From contig JAZGTN010000003.1 in assembly GCA_037783415.1 (NCBI GenBank), positions 5,680,501 to 5,744,500 on the forward strand: a stretch of 64,000 nucleotides of DNA, given 5' to 3'. This DNA comes from Leptasterias polaris. Lineage: Eukaryota; Echinodermata; Asteroidea; Forcipulatida; Asteriidae. A model generated the notes under the pieces. The model did no database searches. It saw only the letters and a program-made list of their open reading frames with translations, and had not been told where the DNA came from. Of the stretch, positions 11,004 through 21,903 are shown piece after piece (position 1 is the first letter of the stretch; each line of letters opens with the position of its first letter). The position numbers and the translations under genes were made by a program.

Positions 11004-12617
11004 GAATCACACTGATTTAAAACAAGGCCCTTGGAATGTGCTTGATGATTGATTTTAAAAGCTCTACTGTGCAATCTGGAGCATTTCAAATGGTTGTAAT
11101 ATGCATATAAATTTTTTAACATGATCTTTTTTCGTGTGTATCTGCCACAATTATGGTGTATCAGTCCTTGATTAGCTTGTACCGACAAGATACGCTAGCT
11201 TGAGCATTTTTTTTTTTTAACTCCATTTGCCAATCACCCCCAATTTGTGCGACCATTGCATTTAATGAACATAGTTGGTCAACACTCTCTTTTTTCCCCT
11301 TTGTTTACATACTTTTTATAGCCCTAAACTACTTCAAACTAAAGTATTTGTGGAAACAGAATCGTGCACATGTAAATCTCAACATGGTTGGGAAAAACTT
11401 GAATCTGGGCCAGTCTTGCACAGTCTATTTTTTTTGGGGGGGGGGGGGGGGGGGTATCAGGCACACAAGGTTGCTATACTCTACTAATGTTCTCTATAAC
11501 ATACATTATCTTGTCTTTGATTGATGGTACACATATTACATGCAATTACTTTCACTGAAGTTATTGATCAAACCCCACCTCATTCATCAAAAGCAGCATG
11601 AACATCTTGTGCAAACTTTTTACCCCACAGCTATAGACTCGGCAACAAGCACAAGATTGAACATTAATGAACAATCTCTAAGAAACGGAACAAATAATTG
11701 ATCAGCGTCCTTGTGATGAATGGATACAGCAAACAGACTAACAATGGTTAGGAGGTTGTGTAATGTAAGCACACAGCGGGCGAGATGGAACCACTGTGTC
11801 AATAAATAAAATGATCATGATACTTCACTTAGTTTGCTTGTCCTCCTACAGTGTATTGTTTGAATTAGATCATCGCTAGATTGAGCTTCAAGGTAAAGTA
11901 GGGCCCACTTTCACTACATTATTGAGTAGCTTTTTGCAGCGATAGTTCCCCAAAACCTAATCAATAGTGTTTGAAGAGAAAAGGTTATTAATTTGTAAAA
12001 TTGCATTTCCTGAGATCATGTCAAGGGAAATGTTATTATTTCGGGTCACGAGTCTAAAAAAATATAGCAAACATTTTATTACCTAATTTTTTATATATTT
12101 TTTGTGCTGTGCCAGTGAAGAAGTGTAATAAAGTATATTTTTTTTAAATAAAAATATAAATAAATGCATTCAATTTTAAGTGATAAGCTTAATTGCAAAA
12201 CATAAACCTAAAATTAATGCCATGTTGATTAATTTTGCAACATTTGAAGTTATTTAGTTTTTTCTTCTGTTGATTCTGAAGGAATGTTTTAGGCCTGAAA
12301 TGCTAGCTTTTTATAAAATAGACAATGCACTGTTAGTATGTTCCTGTGAACAACAAACTATGATTTTAAGCTAAACTTGTCATTGCAGAATTGTTAGCAA
12401 GTGTTTTTGAAAAAGCTTTCTCCTGAAGGCAATCACAGCATACTGATCGAAACGTCAGGTTTCTTAAGCCACTGGTTCTTCTCAGAACCACCACAGCTAT
12501 GGAGATTTATTACATGGTGTCTTCGAAAACCTCACTTGATTGTATCTTCACCATGCAAAGTTTCAAATCCTACTAAAACAGAAGTGTTTCTTCAACAATG
12601 TGGTGTTCATGTTTACC
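11004..12617. other. Intergenic
   Basis: Poly(G) at 11435. GAAAAAGCTTTCTCCTGAAGG followed by TACTGATCGAAACGTCAGG near 12405-12458 is a short motif that recurs in similar form at 26345-26380 and 35211-35246, probably the edge of another repeat. No gene. Confidence 0.4.
11435..11454 (+). repeat. Poly(G) run, one of many poly(G)/(C) tracts
   Basis: Uninterrupted G tract. Similar G or C tracts of about 9-20 bases lie near 10660, 13925, 14387, 25267, 25385, 30231, 33412, 33644, 53246, 53263, 61188 and 63010. Confidence 0.9.
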
Positions 12618-13003
12618 TTCAAGGCACTGGACACGTTTGGTAATTGTCAAAGACCAGTATTCTCACTTGGTGTATCCCAACATATGCATAAAATAACAAG
12701 CCTGTGAAAATTTGGGCTGAATTGGTCATCGAAGTTGCAAGAAAATAATGAAAGAAAAAACACCTTTGTTGCACAAATTTGTGTGCTTTCAGATGCCTGA
12801 AAAAGGCTTCAGGCCTGAAGTCTTTTTCAGATTCAAATATTTTAGTGAGAAATTACCTCTTTCTCAAAAACTACGTTACTTCAGAGGGAGTCGTTTCTCA
12901 AAATGTGTTATACTATCAACAGCTCTCCGTTGCTCGTTACCAAGTAAGTTTTTATGCTAATACTATATTTTGAGTAATTACCAAACGTGTCCAGTGCCTT
13001 TAA
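12618..13003 (-). mobile_element. TTAA-type MITE, CACTGGACACG family
   Basis: Terminal inverted repeat AAGGCACTGGACACGTTTGG / CCAAACGTGTCCAGTGCCTT. The left TTAA has become TTCA; the right TTAA is intact. Inside is a hairpin around GCTTCAGGCCTGAAG. Confidence 0.7.
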
Positions 13004-13624
13004 ATACACAGCCATGCGACTGAAGTTTGTCAAAAGAAAAGAGGTACAAGTGAAATTTCGAGGCACAGCTTTGTGCTGTTTTTTTTTCAATTTTCAATGG
13101 CATCGCTGAGAAATCCAAGACGAGAAATTCAGCTGGATAATGGCAAGCCTGAATACACATGTAGGATCACATAAATGTGGGTGTATTTGTTTTTAAAATC
13201 TGGCTTCTTTGGCAGCGTAAACCATTCAAAGACTGTTGTGGCTAAACTGCAGTACATGTGTGTTTACAAAGTGTAGACATTTATAATGCCTACACTGTGC
13301 TGCTTGGCTCCACTCTGATGGGTCCAAGGTTCAATGTCTGTACTGACCTCATCCACAATGAGAGTTCTGTTGTTTACACATGTACTTCAACAAGTAGACT
13401 TACATGAACGTGTTACTACAATGCAGAATACAATGCTACAGCTACATGTAGGCCCCTATGGCTGTTGGCTGCAATAACAACATTCAAAACTAGGACTTTT
13501 TGGCATTCCGGCTATAGCCACTATACCGAAGCCATCAGTTAGGACATGGCCTAACAGTATCTATGGCAGAATGTAGAAAGAGTGTTTGTGGGTGCAATTA
13601 TTATTATTTTTTTTACGACACCTT

Positions 13625-13750
13625 GTCCCAATTTCACAACACTTTTTACCATGGAATTCTGCGCTTACAGCCATAATATAATCCTGTGCTTTACAGGGTG
13701 TGTTAAGCATAGAATTATGTTGTAAGCAGAGCCATGTGATTATTTCAGAG
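13625..13750. mobile_element. GCCCAATTTCAT-family remnant
   Basis: GTCCCAATTTCACAACACT, GGAATTCTGCGCTTACAG and GTAAGCAGAGCCATGTGAT resemble the 2068-2322 copy. The ends are diverged. Confidence 0.4.
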
Positions 13751-15430
13751 CCACCACAACACATAGAGAGAAAGAGCTATTTCATGTAAATGGTGTTACC
13801 ACAAACCTTTTACCAGATTTTATCTTCACCATGCAAAGTTTCAAATCTTATTTTAAACTGTTCAGTTGAAACATCATATAAATTTTATTTGGGCCGTCTT
13901 AACAGATTTTTATTTTATTTTTCGGGGGGGGGGGGGGGGGGGGGAAGGAAAAGAAACTGGCAAAGCGCACAAACTCTTTACAGTGTTTTTCAGTTTTCTC
14001 CGGCAATGTTTTCATTACATCTGCTGATCAGCCGACAAAATTGCTTGTCTGCTTTCCACATACTTGGACACCCTATGAATTTCTGTTTATGAAAAAGTTA
14101 AATTCAATCTAACAGGGATGAGATTTGACGTATGTGAAAATTCCTGAAAACTGGCCTGCATGCCTGGGTACCCCCTTATTCTACTCCCAGCAACCTCCAA
14201 GATGTTACAAGTCAGGAGGTTTACAGAGTCTGTGCATCACCAGAAAAAAAACATACCAAACTAAAGGTTTGGGACACAATGTGGAGTATTCCTTTTCTCC
14301 CTTTCGTGACAGCTTTTCTTATTTCAAGAAAATTTAATGAGATTTTGGGAAAATCCTGAAATCAGAATAAATCCTGAGAAATCACCCCCCCCCCCCCCCC
14401 CGCTCTAAGTTCTTGAATGCTGTTTCTAGTTTGTAGTTGGCAGTTTTTTCAGCATCAAAAATTGGCATTTTTACAAAGCACAACAGAAGAACGCTGTGCC
14501 AAAAGACAGCTGTACATTTGTTGAGTAGCTTAATGTGTGATTTAAACATGAAAAATATAAATTTGAGAATTTCCACATTGTCAATTTAGCTTGTGCGGCG
14601 ATCCTTTGGTTTCAAAATTCATTTTAGGTTCATCAAAAATTCCAGCATAAAATAAATTTGATACCAATTTTTAAACCTCTTTTTTTTTTCAAGACGATTT
14701 TCATTTCAATATGGACAGATTCCCAATTTTGCTTCTTCTCTGGGAAATAAACAAAATTTGCCCCAAATTTGAGTGCTAAAATAATGCATTCATTTAGTGA
14801 CCAAATTAATATTGTTGTTCATGGCAAACACATGAAAAAAAAAAAAAAGCATCTGCCATCTTTAAAATAGTCTCCAGGCAGAATCATGCACAAATAATCT
14901 TCCAAGGATTTGGGTTAATCTTAATCTTAACCTCAATCCCTCTTGAATATGGCTCTTAATGAAATGTAATGTAATTTAAATTGTCTTGCCGTGCTTTGCC
15001 CTTACGTGACATTTGAGTAAAAGGACTGGATTCCAGTCCAAAATTTACACACAGAGATGAGATTGTAACTGGGGCAGTAAGATTGATTTTTAAGTTATTG
15101 TGTTAAGTTTGACATTTATACTGCACAATTTGTTGGCGCTACAGTCCAATGCTGCACATAAAAGATATTATCAAAAATTCCACTACAAATCACGGAAACT
15201 CAGATGAGGTAATTTTTACTGAAGTAGAAATTTAGCTTCAGGGTTAACAAATGTGATGATGCTTATAATTATTTTTTTTTTTCTTCATATAGTTGCAGAA
15301 GTTTTAAATTTCTATAATAATAATAATAATACTAATAATAATAGCACAATCAGAAAGGGAATAAAATTGTATTAAATGAAGACACTGTAAACTATCCCAG
15401 CTTACCAACATTCACGTAGATCAGGTTACC
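13751..15430. other. Intergenic, downstream side of the VWA gene
   Basis: Long G (13925) and C (14387) tracts and (TAA)n at 15317-15340. The 3'UTR of the VWA gene should begin at 15430 and run leftward; no AATAAA is obvious close by. Confidence 0.45.
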
Positions 15431-16546
15431 TCATCTCCTCGTGGATTTACGAATTGAACATTTGTTGACGAGTCTCTTGCTCGGTCTCTTGGTCAAGACC
15501 GGGACAATATCTGGGCTTATTGAGACCAGCTCCTCCCCGCTCTTGAGTCTGTGAAACTCGGTTTCTTCATGATGGAGGCTGTTCTGTTTGTTGAGGCCGA
15601 GGCCATCAATGCTTGGTTGATTTCTGAGGTATCCCAAGTTGCAGATTGCTTTGTACTGATCGGGAATCTCCATCAAGACGTGAAGAGCAAACGCCGCCTC
15701 GGCGTACTTCGCCTTGCTGCACACCTGGTGGAAGTCCACAAATTGGAAGTTGTCGAATTTACGCATGGGAAGGTTGTCGTCGAAGTGCTCCATGGCATAC
15801 CAGGGACCGTCTCCGAGTCCCACAACAACAATGCTGATTGGAAAATCAGAAGCTCTGACGATGGCATCGGCGTTCTTGTCACTGTTGTCCAACTGTCCAT
15901 CGGTGAGGATCATCAGAAGGTGATACGTTGGTTTCTCCTTAACAGTATCGATAGCTTTATTGATAATGGGTACTAAACTTGTCGGGCCGCTTCTCTGAAT
16001 GATCGGGCATGCCCTGTTGTAACAGTCTAGGACGTCTTCGAACCCAAAGCAAGGCTCGCCATCCGGTTTTAACGAGAAGACAGATGTGTCTTTACTTGTG
16101 GCATCCCCAAAGCCGTAGACAGGAATGAGATGATCAGAGTCAAAACGCTCCAGGGTAGCACCAATAATTGTCAAGACCCTCTGGTAAGGGTTGAACGTTC
16201 TCCCGTTCGTCACATCATGAAGACACCTGGAGGCGAACACGCCCCGCCCCTGCCACTCATTGCTGGCACTGAAGTCAATGCCGATGATGAGCTCGCTCCT
16301 CTCCAGGCCGGCCATCTTGATAGCCTCAGCCACCTGGTCGAAGGTGTTGAACCTGTCCACAAATGACATGAATGTCGGGCACTGGTTGAAGGTGAGGCCC
16401 AGCTTCTCGAAGATGCTGGTCTCGTTGAATTTCATCTCGCGCTTCTGGGTGTGCTTCGGCTGCTGCTGCTGTCCCGTAGAAGGCTGGTACATCTGGTGGA
16501 GAACCAGATACACCAAGATGGCGATGACAAATAGCACCAATGCCAT
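15431..16546 (-). CDS. Membrane-anchored copine-type VWA protein, RGLG-like, no RING
   Basis: A 371-residue open frame with clearly coding composition. Residues 2-19 form a hydrophobic N-terminal anchor, followed by a Gln-rich linker (about 25-30). Residues about 60-305 are a copine-type VWA domain. The MIDAS metal site is visible as D91-x-S93-x-S95 (IGIDFSASNEW), T189 in SGPTS, and D216 in LTDGQ. The GFGD turn (145-148), VVGLGDGPW (241-249) and MEIPDQYKA (292-300) match the pattern of plant RGLG ubiquitin ligases and animal copines. The C-terminus is basic (KRPSKRLVNKC). Plant RGLGs carry a C-terminal RING and copines carry two N-terminal C2 domains; neither is present here. Nematode atypical copines also pair a membrane segment with a copine domain, so a membrane-tethered adhesion or scaffold role is an inference. 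An in-frame TGA lies 8 codons upstream of the ATG, supporting this start unless an upstream exon splices in at the CAG just after it. GAG/GTAACC follows the stop directly, so a 3'UTR intron is possible. Confidence 0.85.
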   Translation of the reverse strand: MALVLFVIAILVYLVLHQMYQPSTGQQQQPKHTQKREMKFNETSIFEKLGLTFNQCPTFMSFVDRFNTFDQVAEAIKMAGLERSELIIGIDFSASNEWQGRGVFASRCLHDVTNGRTFNPYQRVLTIIGATLERFDSDHLIPVYGFGDATSKDTSVFSLKPDGEPCFGFEDVLDCYNRACPIIQRSGPTSLVPIINKAIDTVKEKPTYHLLMILTDGQLDNSDKNADAIVRASDFPISIVVVGLGDGPWYAMEHFDDNLPMRKFDNFQFVDFHQVCSKAKYAEAAFALHVLMEIPDQYKAICNLGYLRNQPSIDGLGLNKQNSLHHEETEFHRLKSGEELVSISPDIVPVLTKRPSKRLVNKCSIRKSTRR

Positions 16547-17329
16547 GCCGACAATATGAGGCTGTCATTAAGGCGAGGTAGTAGAAATGGAGGAACACGT
16601 AAATCAGAATGCTGCTGTGGATCGCTCAACTCCTTTTCAGCCTACATGTACCTACGGCAAGTAACAACAAAACAGAGTTTTAGAAACAAGTGGCTCACGC
16701 TTGCATTTGGCTAGAAAGAAGAATGACATTGTAACCCTTGAAAAATGGGTACACTGACCCAATCCACCTGACATCCCATCACAATAATCTTGGTTGTGCC
16801 ATTTTGGGAGTCAATATCCCTGTCTGTGTTTATACAGTGTAGTGTGCATTTTAGGCGATGCAGCACTTTAATTACTCTTACAATATTTTCCCATGCAATT
16901 TGACTCCCTAAACGTGCAAGGAGTCAATATATGAAGTGATTGTTTAGGCAGACTTTATCAAAGTAGTCAATGATGGAGAGCTATAAAAAGGCTTCTAAAC
17001 CAGACCATTACTTCACACAAACCTTTACAAGCTTTTCACACAAGCTTCACAGAATGCCCTCCACAAGTACATGTACCATGATAAACCCAAACTATTTAAA
17101 GGAGGCTTGCAGTACATCATCATCATGACAAACAGTCATAAAAAATGTGCTCATAAAAAAGCAAGTAAGTAAACTTTGAAGTTCTTACACGATACATTTT
17201 TGTGTGTGTTTAAGTTTGACTTCATTATCAAATACAGCTCCCTATACAGTAAGTTTCACTCTGGTAAGGCTTAAAAGGGAAGGCAGGAAAACCCAACAAA
17301 TTTATAAGCATCATAAGTGTCATAGTGGC
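16547..17329. other. Upstream side of the VWA gene
   Basis: Would contain its 5'UTR and promoter. TTTGGGAGTCAAT / ATTTGACTCCCTAAA at 16803-16813 and 16898-16912 form a weak inverted pair. No TATA box or further exon could be fixed. Confidence 0.4.
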
Positions 17330-17753
17330 GTGTCGTGGCCGAGCGGATAAGAGCACCGGACCCAAGCTCTGATGTTTCTGTTCAGCAGAGTGTGGGTTCG
17401 AGTCCCGGTCGTGACACTTGTGTCCTTAAGCAAGACACTTAACCATTATTGCTTCGTCCTTCGGATGGGACGTAAAGCGGTTGGTCCCGTGCGTTGTGTA
17501 ATGCACGTAAAAGAACCCAGTGCACTTATCGAAAAGAGAAGGGGTTCGCCCCGGTGTTCCTGGTTTGATTGGCTGCATATTGCACCACAGCACTTTGTAA
17601 AACCATTACATGTTGCTATGTAAAGGTAGGTCTCAAACTTCAAAAAGTAGCTCCACATATATACCTTGCAGGAAAAATACTGACTGTTGAAGCGCCTTGA
17701 GCGTCACTGAGTGACGGATATGAGCGCTATATAAGAAGCCATTATTATTATAA
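17330..17753 (+). mobile_element. tRNA-Leu/Ser-type SINE, near full length (~424 bp)
   Basis: The 5' head 17330-17417 folds as a tRNA-like with a long variable arm: acceptor ends GTGTCGT/GTGACAC, box A TGGCCGAGCGG (17336-17346), box B GGTTCGAGTCC (17395-17405). The body carries CTTAAGCAAGACACTTAACC and GTGTTCCTGGTTTGATTGGC. The 3' end is AGCGCCTTGAGCG...GAGCGCTATATAAGAAG followed by (ATT)n. This is a V-type SINE layout with a LINE-like tail. It is the most intact copy of its family here. Confidence 0.8.
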
Positions 17754-17874
17754 GTCCCAGCATAGGGCACAATTTGGACAGTTTGATGGTCCTATAACAT
17801 GCACTGATTTAAATCAAAGCAACTAGTCTACATGCACAAAAGCTAAGTTTCAAAACCTTTGATTAAACATTGCA

Positions 17875-18207
17875 GCCCAATTTCATAAAGCTGTTCAAGC
17901 AGCTTAGCAAAATCTTCTGCTAAGAAAATAAAATCAGGAAACAAGTTACAAACAGCGTTTTTTATGATAAATGTATTTTGGCTGGTAACCTTTTCCTGGT
18001 GAGCACAATTTTGTTGTGCTTTGCAAAAGTTTGTGCTTATAAGGCAGCTCTCTGCTCAGCAAATTTATTTGCTCAGAAAAAATTAGCATGGTACCAGTTT
18101 CAAACATTGTACATTACATGCTGCTTCGATGGTAACCTGTTTCTGCTTAGCAAAAGTTTTCTGTGATATGATACTAATTGTGTTTAACAGCTTTGTGAAA
18201 TTGGGCC
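17875..18207. mobile_element. GCCCAATTTCAT-family MITE, long copy
   Basis: GCCCAATTTCATAAAGCTGTT at the left and AACAGCTTTGTGAAATTGGGC at the right. Inside, GCTTAGCA / TGCTAAG words and CTGGTAACCTGTTTCTGCTT recur as imperfect inverted copies. Confidence 0.7.
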
Positions 18208-18925
18208 CAAGGTCCTTACTTCATAGCTGATTTAGATACGTTGATTAATCTGAAATAAAATCAAATCTGCTAGGTACAAATCATTGTTGTGGTTCCAGTC
18301 AGAGCAACATACATCACAAGGCATTTTGACCAGTAACCTGTTTTTTTGCTTAGCAAGATTTTTAAGTGATAAGCAAATCAGTTATTTGAAATCAGACCCC
18401 GATTAGAACACTTTAATTCACAACCGATATGCATTTACTCTCTCCACTCCCCAACTCCTGAGAATCTGCGCCTGACGTACGGCCGGGGTCCGTACGTGGT
18501 ATCCACGCAAATACCACAATCCCCCAGTCTGACTGGGTCCTGGCCATTGGAGACAACCCAATTTGCCATTAATTCAGCGCCTAAGGCCTCATGTATAATA
18601 TTTCTCCACCAAGTTAAATGCTACTGTGTACATTATGCATGGTCTCATTTGTACATGTATACAATACATGTATATATAACAGAGTGCGCTGTGTGTACAC
18701 ACATTCTCCTGATGGAATGAAACATGGGGTGAACCTTGCGATATATATATTCGGCGTGACACGGCCGGCCGTAGTAGATGACAATCGAGGGTCTCTCAAT
18801 GAATAAACTAGATTAATCAATTTCTCCTGAATGGGTGCCATCCATTGGATATGTACGTCTGTATGTTTCAGGAGTGAATTTAATTGGATGAGAACATCCT
18901 GTTATTCTAATAGGGATGGCTCAGC

Positions 18926-19140
18926 ATTCAATTCAATTCAATTCAGTTCAAAGTATCATTTATTTCCACATTATACATTTGTAGTAAGAAGATACAACTG
19001 ACTAGGATAATGCAGTAGGCAATGTTCCCCAAAAGCAGAGCTTGTCAAGGCACAGCCTGTAATACAGAAAAACAAGAACTATAAGGATAAACAACAACTA
19101 AAAACAAAGGTAACTGAACAAGGTAACTGAACAATGTGTA
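18926..19140 (-). mobile_element. Probable LINE 3'-end fragment
   Basis: A (CAATT)n-like start (ATTCAATTCAATTCAGTTC) then AAGTATCATTTATTTCCAC, read on the minus strand, looks like a LINE 3'UTR plus simple tail. No protein remains. Confidence 0.35.
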
Positions 19141-19303
19141 TAGACCGCGCAAACTTTGTTTACAAAAAAGTGACCATGTAAATTCGAGGGCCTTTCTGGC
19201 AGGCAAGATACTACACTGGTTGTATGGGAAATTCTACACTTATAATCATAATTATGCATCATAATTTCTACATTAATGTAAGAGCTATAATATTATAGAG
19301 CAC

Positions 19304-19945
19304 ATGGGAAACTGACTGAGTAAATATTTCAGTTTCCCTTGTGGTTTATTATTTGAAATCTGATATAAAAAGTCGCATCCCCTTAAGGTGATCCCCTGGC
19401 TGCCGCTTCCCAGGTTGTATCGTATACTTGGGTGAGATCCCTAGCTACATGGCAGTTTACGGGTCGAATGGCTTCTGACTGGCTTCTGACTGGCACCCCC
19501 GAACAAATTAAGATGTTGACAAAAAAGGGAGACCGCCAGCATAGGGCTAGAAAGCTCAGTTGGTAGAGCGCCGGCACCTTAATCCGGAGGTCGTTGGTTC
19601 AAATCCCGCTCTAGTCAATTTTTCTTTGTTCAACCTAAAATCATTTACAAATTTACCCAGTCAGTTTCCCTTGTGGTTTATTATTTGAAATCTGATAAAA
19701 AGTCGCATCCCCTTAAGGTGATCCCCTGGCTGCCGCTTCCCAGGTTGTATCGTATACTTGGGTGTGATCCCTGGCTACACGGCAGTTTACAGTTGAATGG
19801 CTTCTGACAAATTAAGATATTGACAAAAAAGGGAGACTGCCAACATAGGGCTAGAAAGCTCAGTTGGTAGAGCGCCGGCACCTTAATCCGGAGGTCGTTG
19901 GTTCAAATCCCGCTCTAGTCAATTTTTCTTTGTTCAACCCAAAAT
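19304..19945 (+). repeat. Two tandem units of the ~304-bp tRNA-Lys-like repeat
   Basis: Each unit runs from TCAGTTTCCCTTGTGG through the body (AGTCGCATCCCCTTAAGG, CCAGGTTGTATCGTATAC) to a 72-nt tRNA-like head (19545-19616 and 19849-19920) and the tail CAATTTTTCTTTGTTCAAC. Heads are 304 bp apart. Both have loop ACCTTAA, placing CTT at the anticodon position as in tRNA-Lys(CUU), but with C33 instead of U33 and imperfect anticodon and T stems. TTTTT two bases after each head would end Pol III transcription. The left edge is a small hairpin (GGGAAACTG...CAGTTTCCC). Confidence 0.75.
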
Positions 19946-20555
19946 CGATGTTATAAAGCTTATGAAATTATACAGAATGTAAATTTATGAAGACAAAATT
20001 TGAGATTTGCCCCCTTTCAAAAGTTGATAACAATCAGACAGTGCAATCTTCACCAAATGTAAGATTTTATGTTTTCTTCCAATTGGGCTGTGTACAAATC
20101 GTGCCTGCAGGAAGTCCAGGCTCTATGGCTCTTTTAACATGTGATGTCACAGATTACTGTCTACACACGTACTCAGTTATTTATAAAGCAAGATTTGAAG
20201 AGTTTTACTCGTTCAAGAGGATTTCAAGAGCCTTCTTAAAGATAACCTGAGAAAATTTCCCAAGAAATGGTTATTATGCCTCAGAAATAAACATCTCAAT
20301 GAGAGAGTGTAATGTCCTGTCCCTAAGAAACACAGCCATATGCAGACTTCAGAGCTCCAAATGTGGAACTAACTCCATTGTGATTCTAACGATAACTCCA
20401 CTTCTTTTAACACAACAACTGGAATGCGCATGCGCAACTCTTAAAGTGGCAGACGCGACTTAAGTGAATACACTTGAGTTGAACTTCTTGTTGTAATACG
20501 GCTGGTAGGTGATGGGATTGTGCCTTTGATGCAAATGAAGAATATGGCACGCAAT

Positions 20556-21214
20556 CACAGGGCTCGAATTTGACACTGAACCCCAGGCCCGAGGCCAGTG
20601 ATTTTAGCCCCGGGCCAGTAAACTCATGACCTGACAAGTCCGGTGGTCTTGCGTTTTTTCAATTGAATAATAATAAGTCCCTGTTGAATATCTTTCATTC
20701 ATTCATTCATTCAGTCGATGCGGAGCATCGGATGATGGCCCTCCAAACACGTTGGTCCTCCATTGCTGTACGTAGCTCTTCCCGACGCAGTCCAGAGTCG
20801 GCACAAGGTGTCCACATAGGTGGTTTGTGGTCTACCTCGGGAACAGTAACCTTGAGTAGGGGCCCAAAGCACAAGCTTGCTCACTGCCAGCTCGTCATGT
20901 CTGAGACAGTGACCTGCTAGCCTCAGCCTTCTTTAACAGAAAGAAATGATGCTCAAATGTTGACTTTGAGTCTGGTAATACAATTCCATTGAGTATCAAA
21001 ATATACTAACCCCATAGCACAAATGACTGAGATATCTTCTCTAGTCTTAGTGCTTGTTCAAATAAAAAATTATTACATGTTAAACTCTTATCTGTAGAAA
21101 ACTCTTTCCTCTGAAGATTCTGGTCTTGTAAAATACATTCTGGTCCAGTAAATAGTTTTAGCTACAAGCACTGCTGTCTTTTTTGAATTTTTCGCCAAAT
21201 TCGAGCCCTGAATC
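20556..21214 (+). mobile_element. CAGGGCTCGAA-family element, split by a LINE tail
   Basis: Left part 20556-20689 (CAGGGCTCGAATTTGACACTG) and right part 20936-21214 (ending AAATTCGAGCCCTG) flank an RTE-like fragment. The CAGGG start is typical of hAT termini; no clean 8-bp duplication was found. Confidence 0.6.
20690..20935 (-). mobile_element. RTE-like LINE 3' end
   Basis: The minus strand reads RRLRLAGHCLRHDELAVSK, LVLWAPTQGYCSRGRPQTT and YVDTL, then after a one-base shift DSGLRREELRTAMEDQRVW and a stop, followed by an (ATGA)n tail. This is the conserved C-terminal segment after the RT domain of RTE-type LINEs. A strongly 5'-truncated insertion into the CAGGG element. Confidence 0.65.
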
Positions 21215-21765
21215 AGAGTATGTCATATGAACTATTACAGACCATGTGACCTGTGACATCACATGTTTACAAAAGAGCCACAGAGCCTGGACTTCCTGCA
21301 GGCACATTTGTACACAGCTCAATGGAAGAATACAACAAATCTTATGTTTTATGGAGATTGCACTGTCTGATTTTTCTCAACTTTTGATATGAAGAAAGGG
21401 GGGACATCTCAAAAGCTGTACAGCTGTTGCTTTTGTAAATTTTTAATTTATGTGAAAATTATGACACAAAATGTAAATTGTCCCGTATAGCCTGTGTAGT
21501 ATCTTGCCCCTCAGGAAATGCATTAGAATGTACAAGGTCACCACTCTGTAAACAAAGGTAGTAACATGGTCTATAGAGGGCCATTGCAAATTTGTCCAAA
21601 TATTCAAGGTAGAATAACAAGCAATGGCAGCCATTTTTGACAATTTAAAAATCGCTGGTTATATTCTACCCATTATTTTTTCTAAGAACAAATCTGCAAT
21701 GGCCCAATAATTAAACGTCTTTCTCATGACAGACTCTGACTGTGTGCCAAATTCAATGCTTGTAC

Positions 21766-21766
<1 letters not shown>

Positions 21767-21808
<42 letters not shown>
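21767..21808 (+). repeat. (ATA)n microsatellite
   Basis: About 14 ATA units, the expanded (ATT)n tail of the minus-strand LINE. Confidence 0.9.
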
Positions 21809-21903
21809 TAAAAACTTGTAAAGCGCCATCTATCTAAGACTAAACTTATTCCGAGGCGCATAAAAACCAAACAAAACAAAAAACAGAGAGAGTAACAAAA
21901 AAG

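Larger units (their letters stand above)
19985..21405. repeat. Fold-back element: ~180-bp inverted arms
   Basis: Arms 19985-20165 and about 21225-21405 are inverted copies (TGTGATGTCACAG / CTGTGACATCACATG; CAGGAAGTCCAGGCTC / GAGCCTGGACTTCC; CAGACAGTGCAATCT / GATTGCACTGTCTG). They enclose the CAGGG element and, inside that, the LINE tail. Confidence 0.6.

Noticed and set aside
15551..15976. Plus-strand frame opposite the VWA gene
   Set aside because: Antisense shadow of a clearly recognisable minus-strand domain.
20407..20920. Plus and minus frames at 20.4-20.9 kb as host genes
   Set aside because: Explained by the CAGGG element and the RTE-like LINE end (minus strand RRLRLAGHC...).
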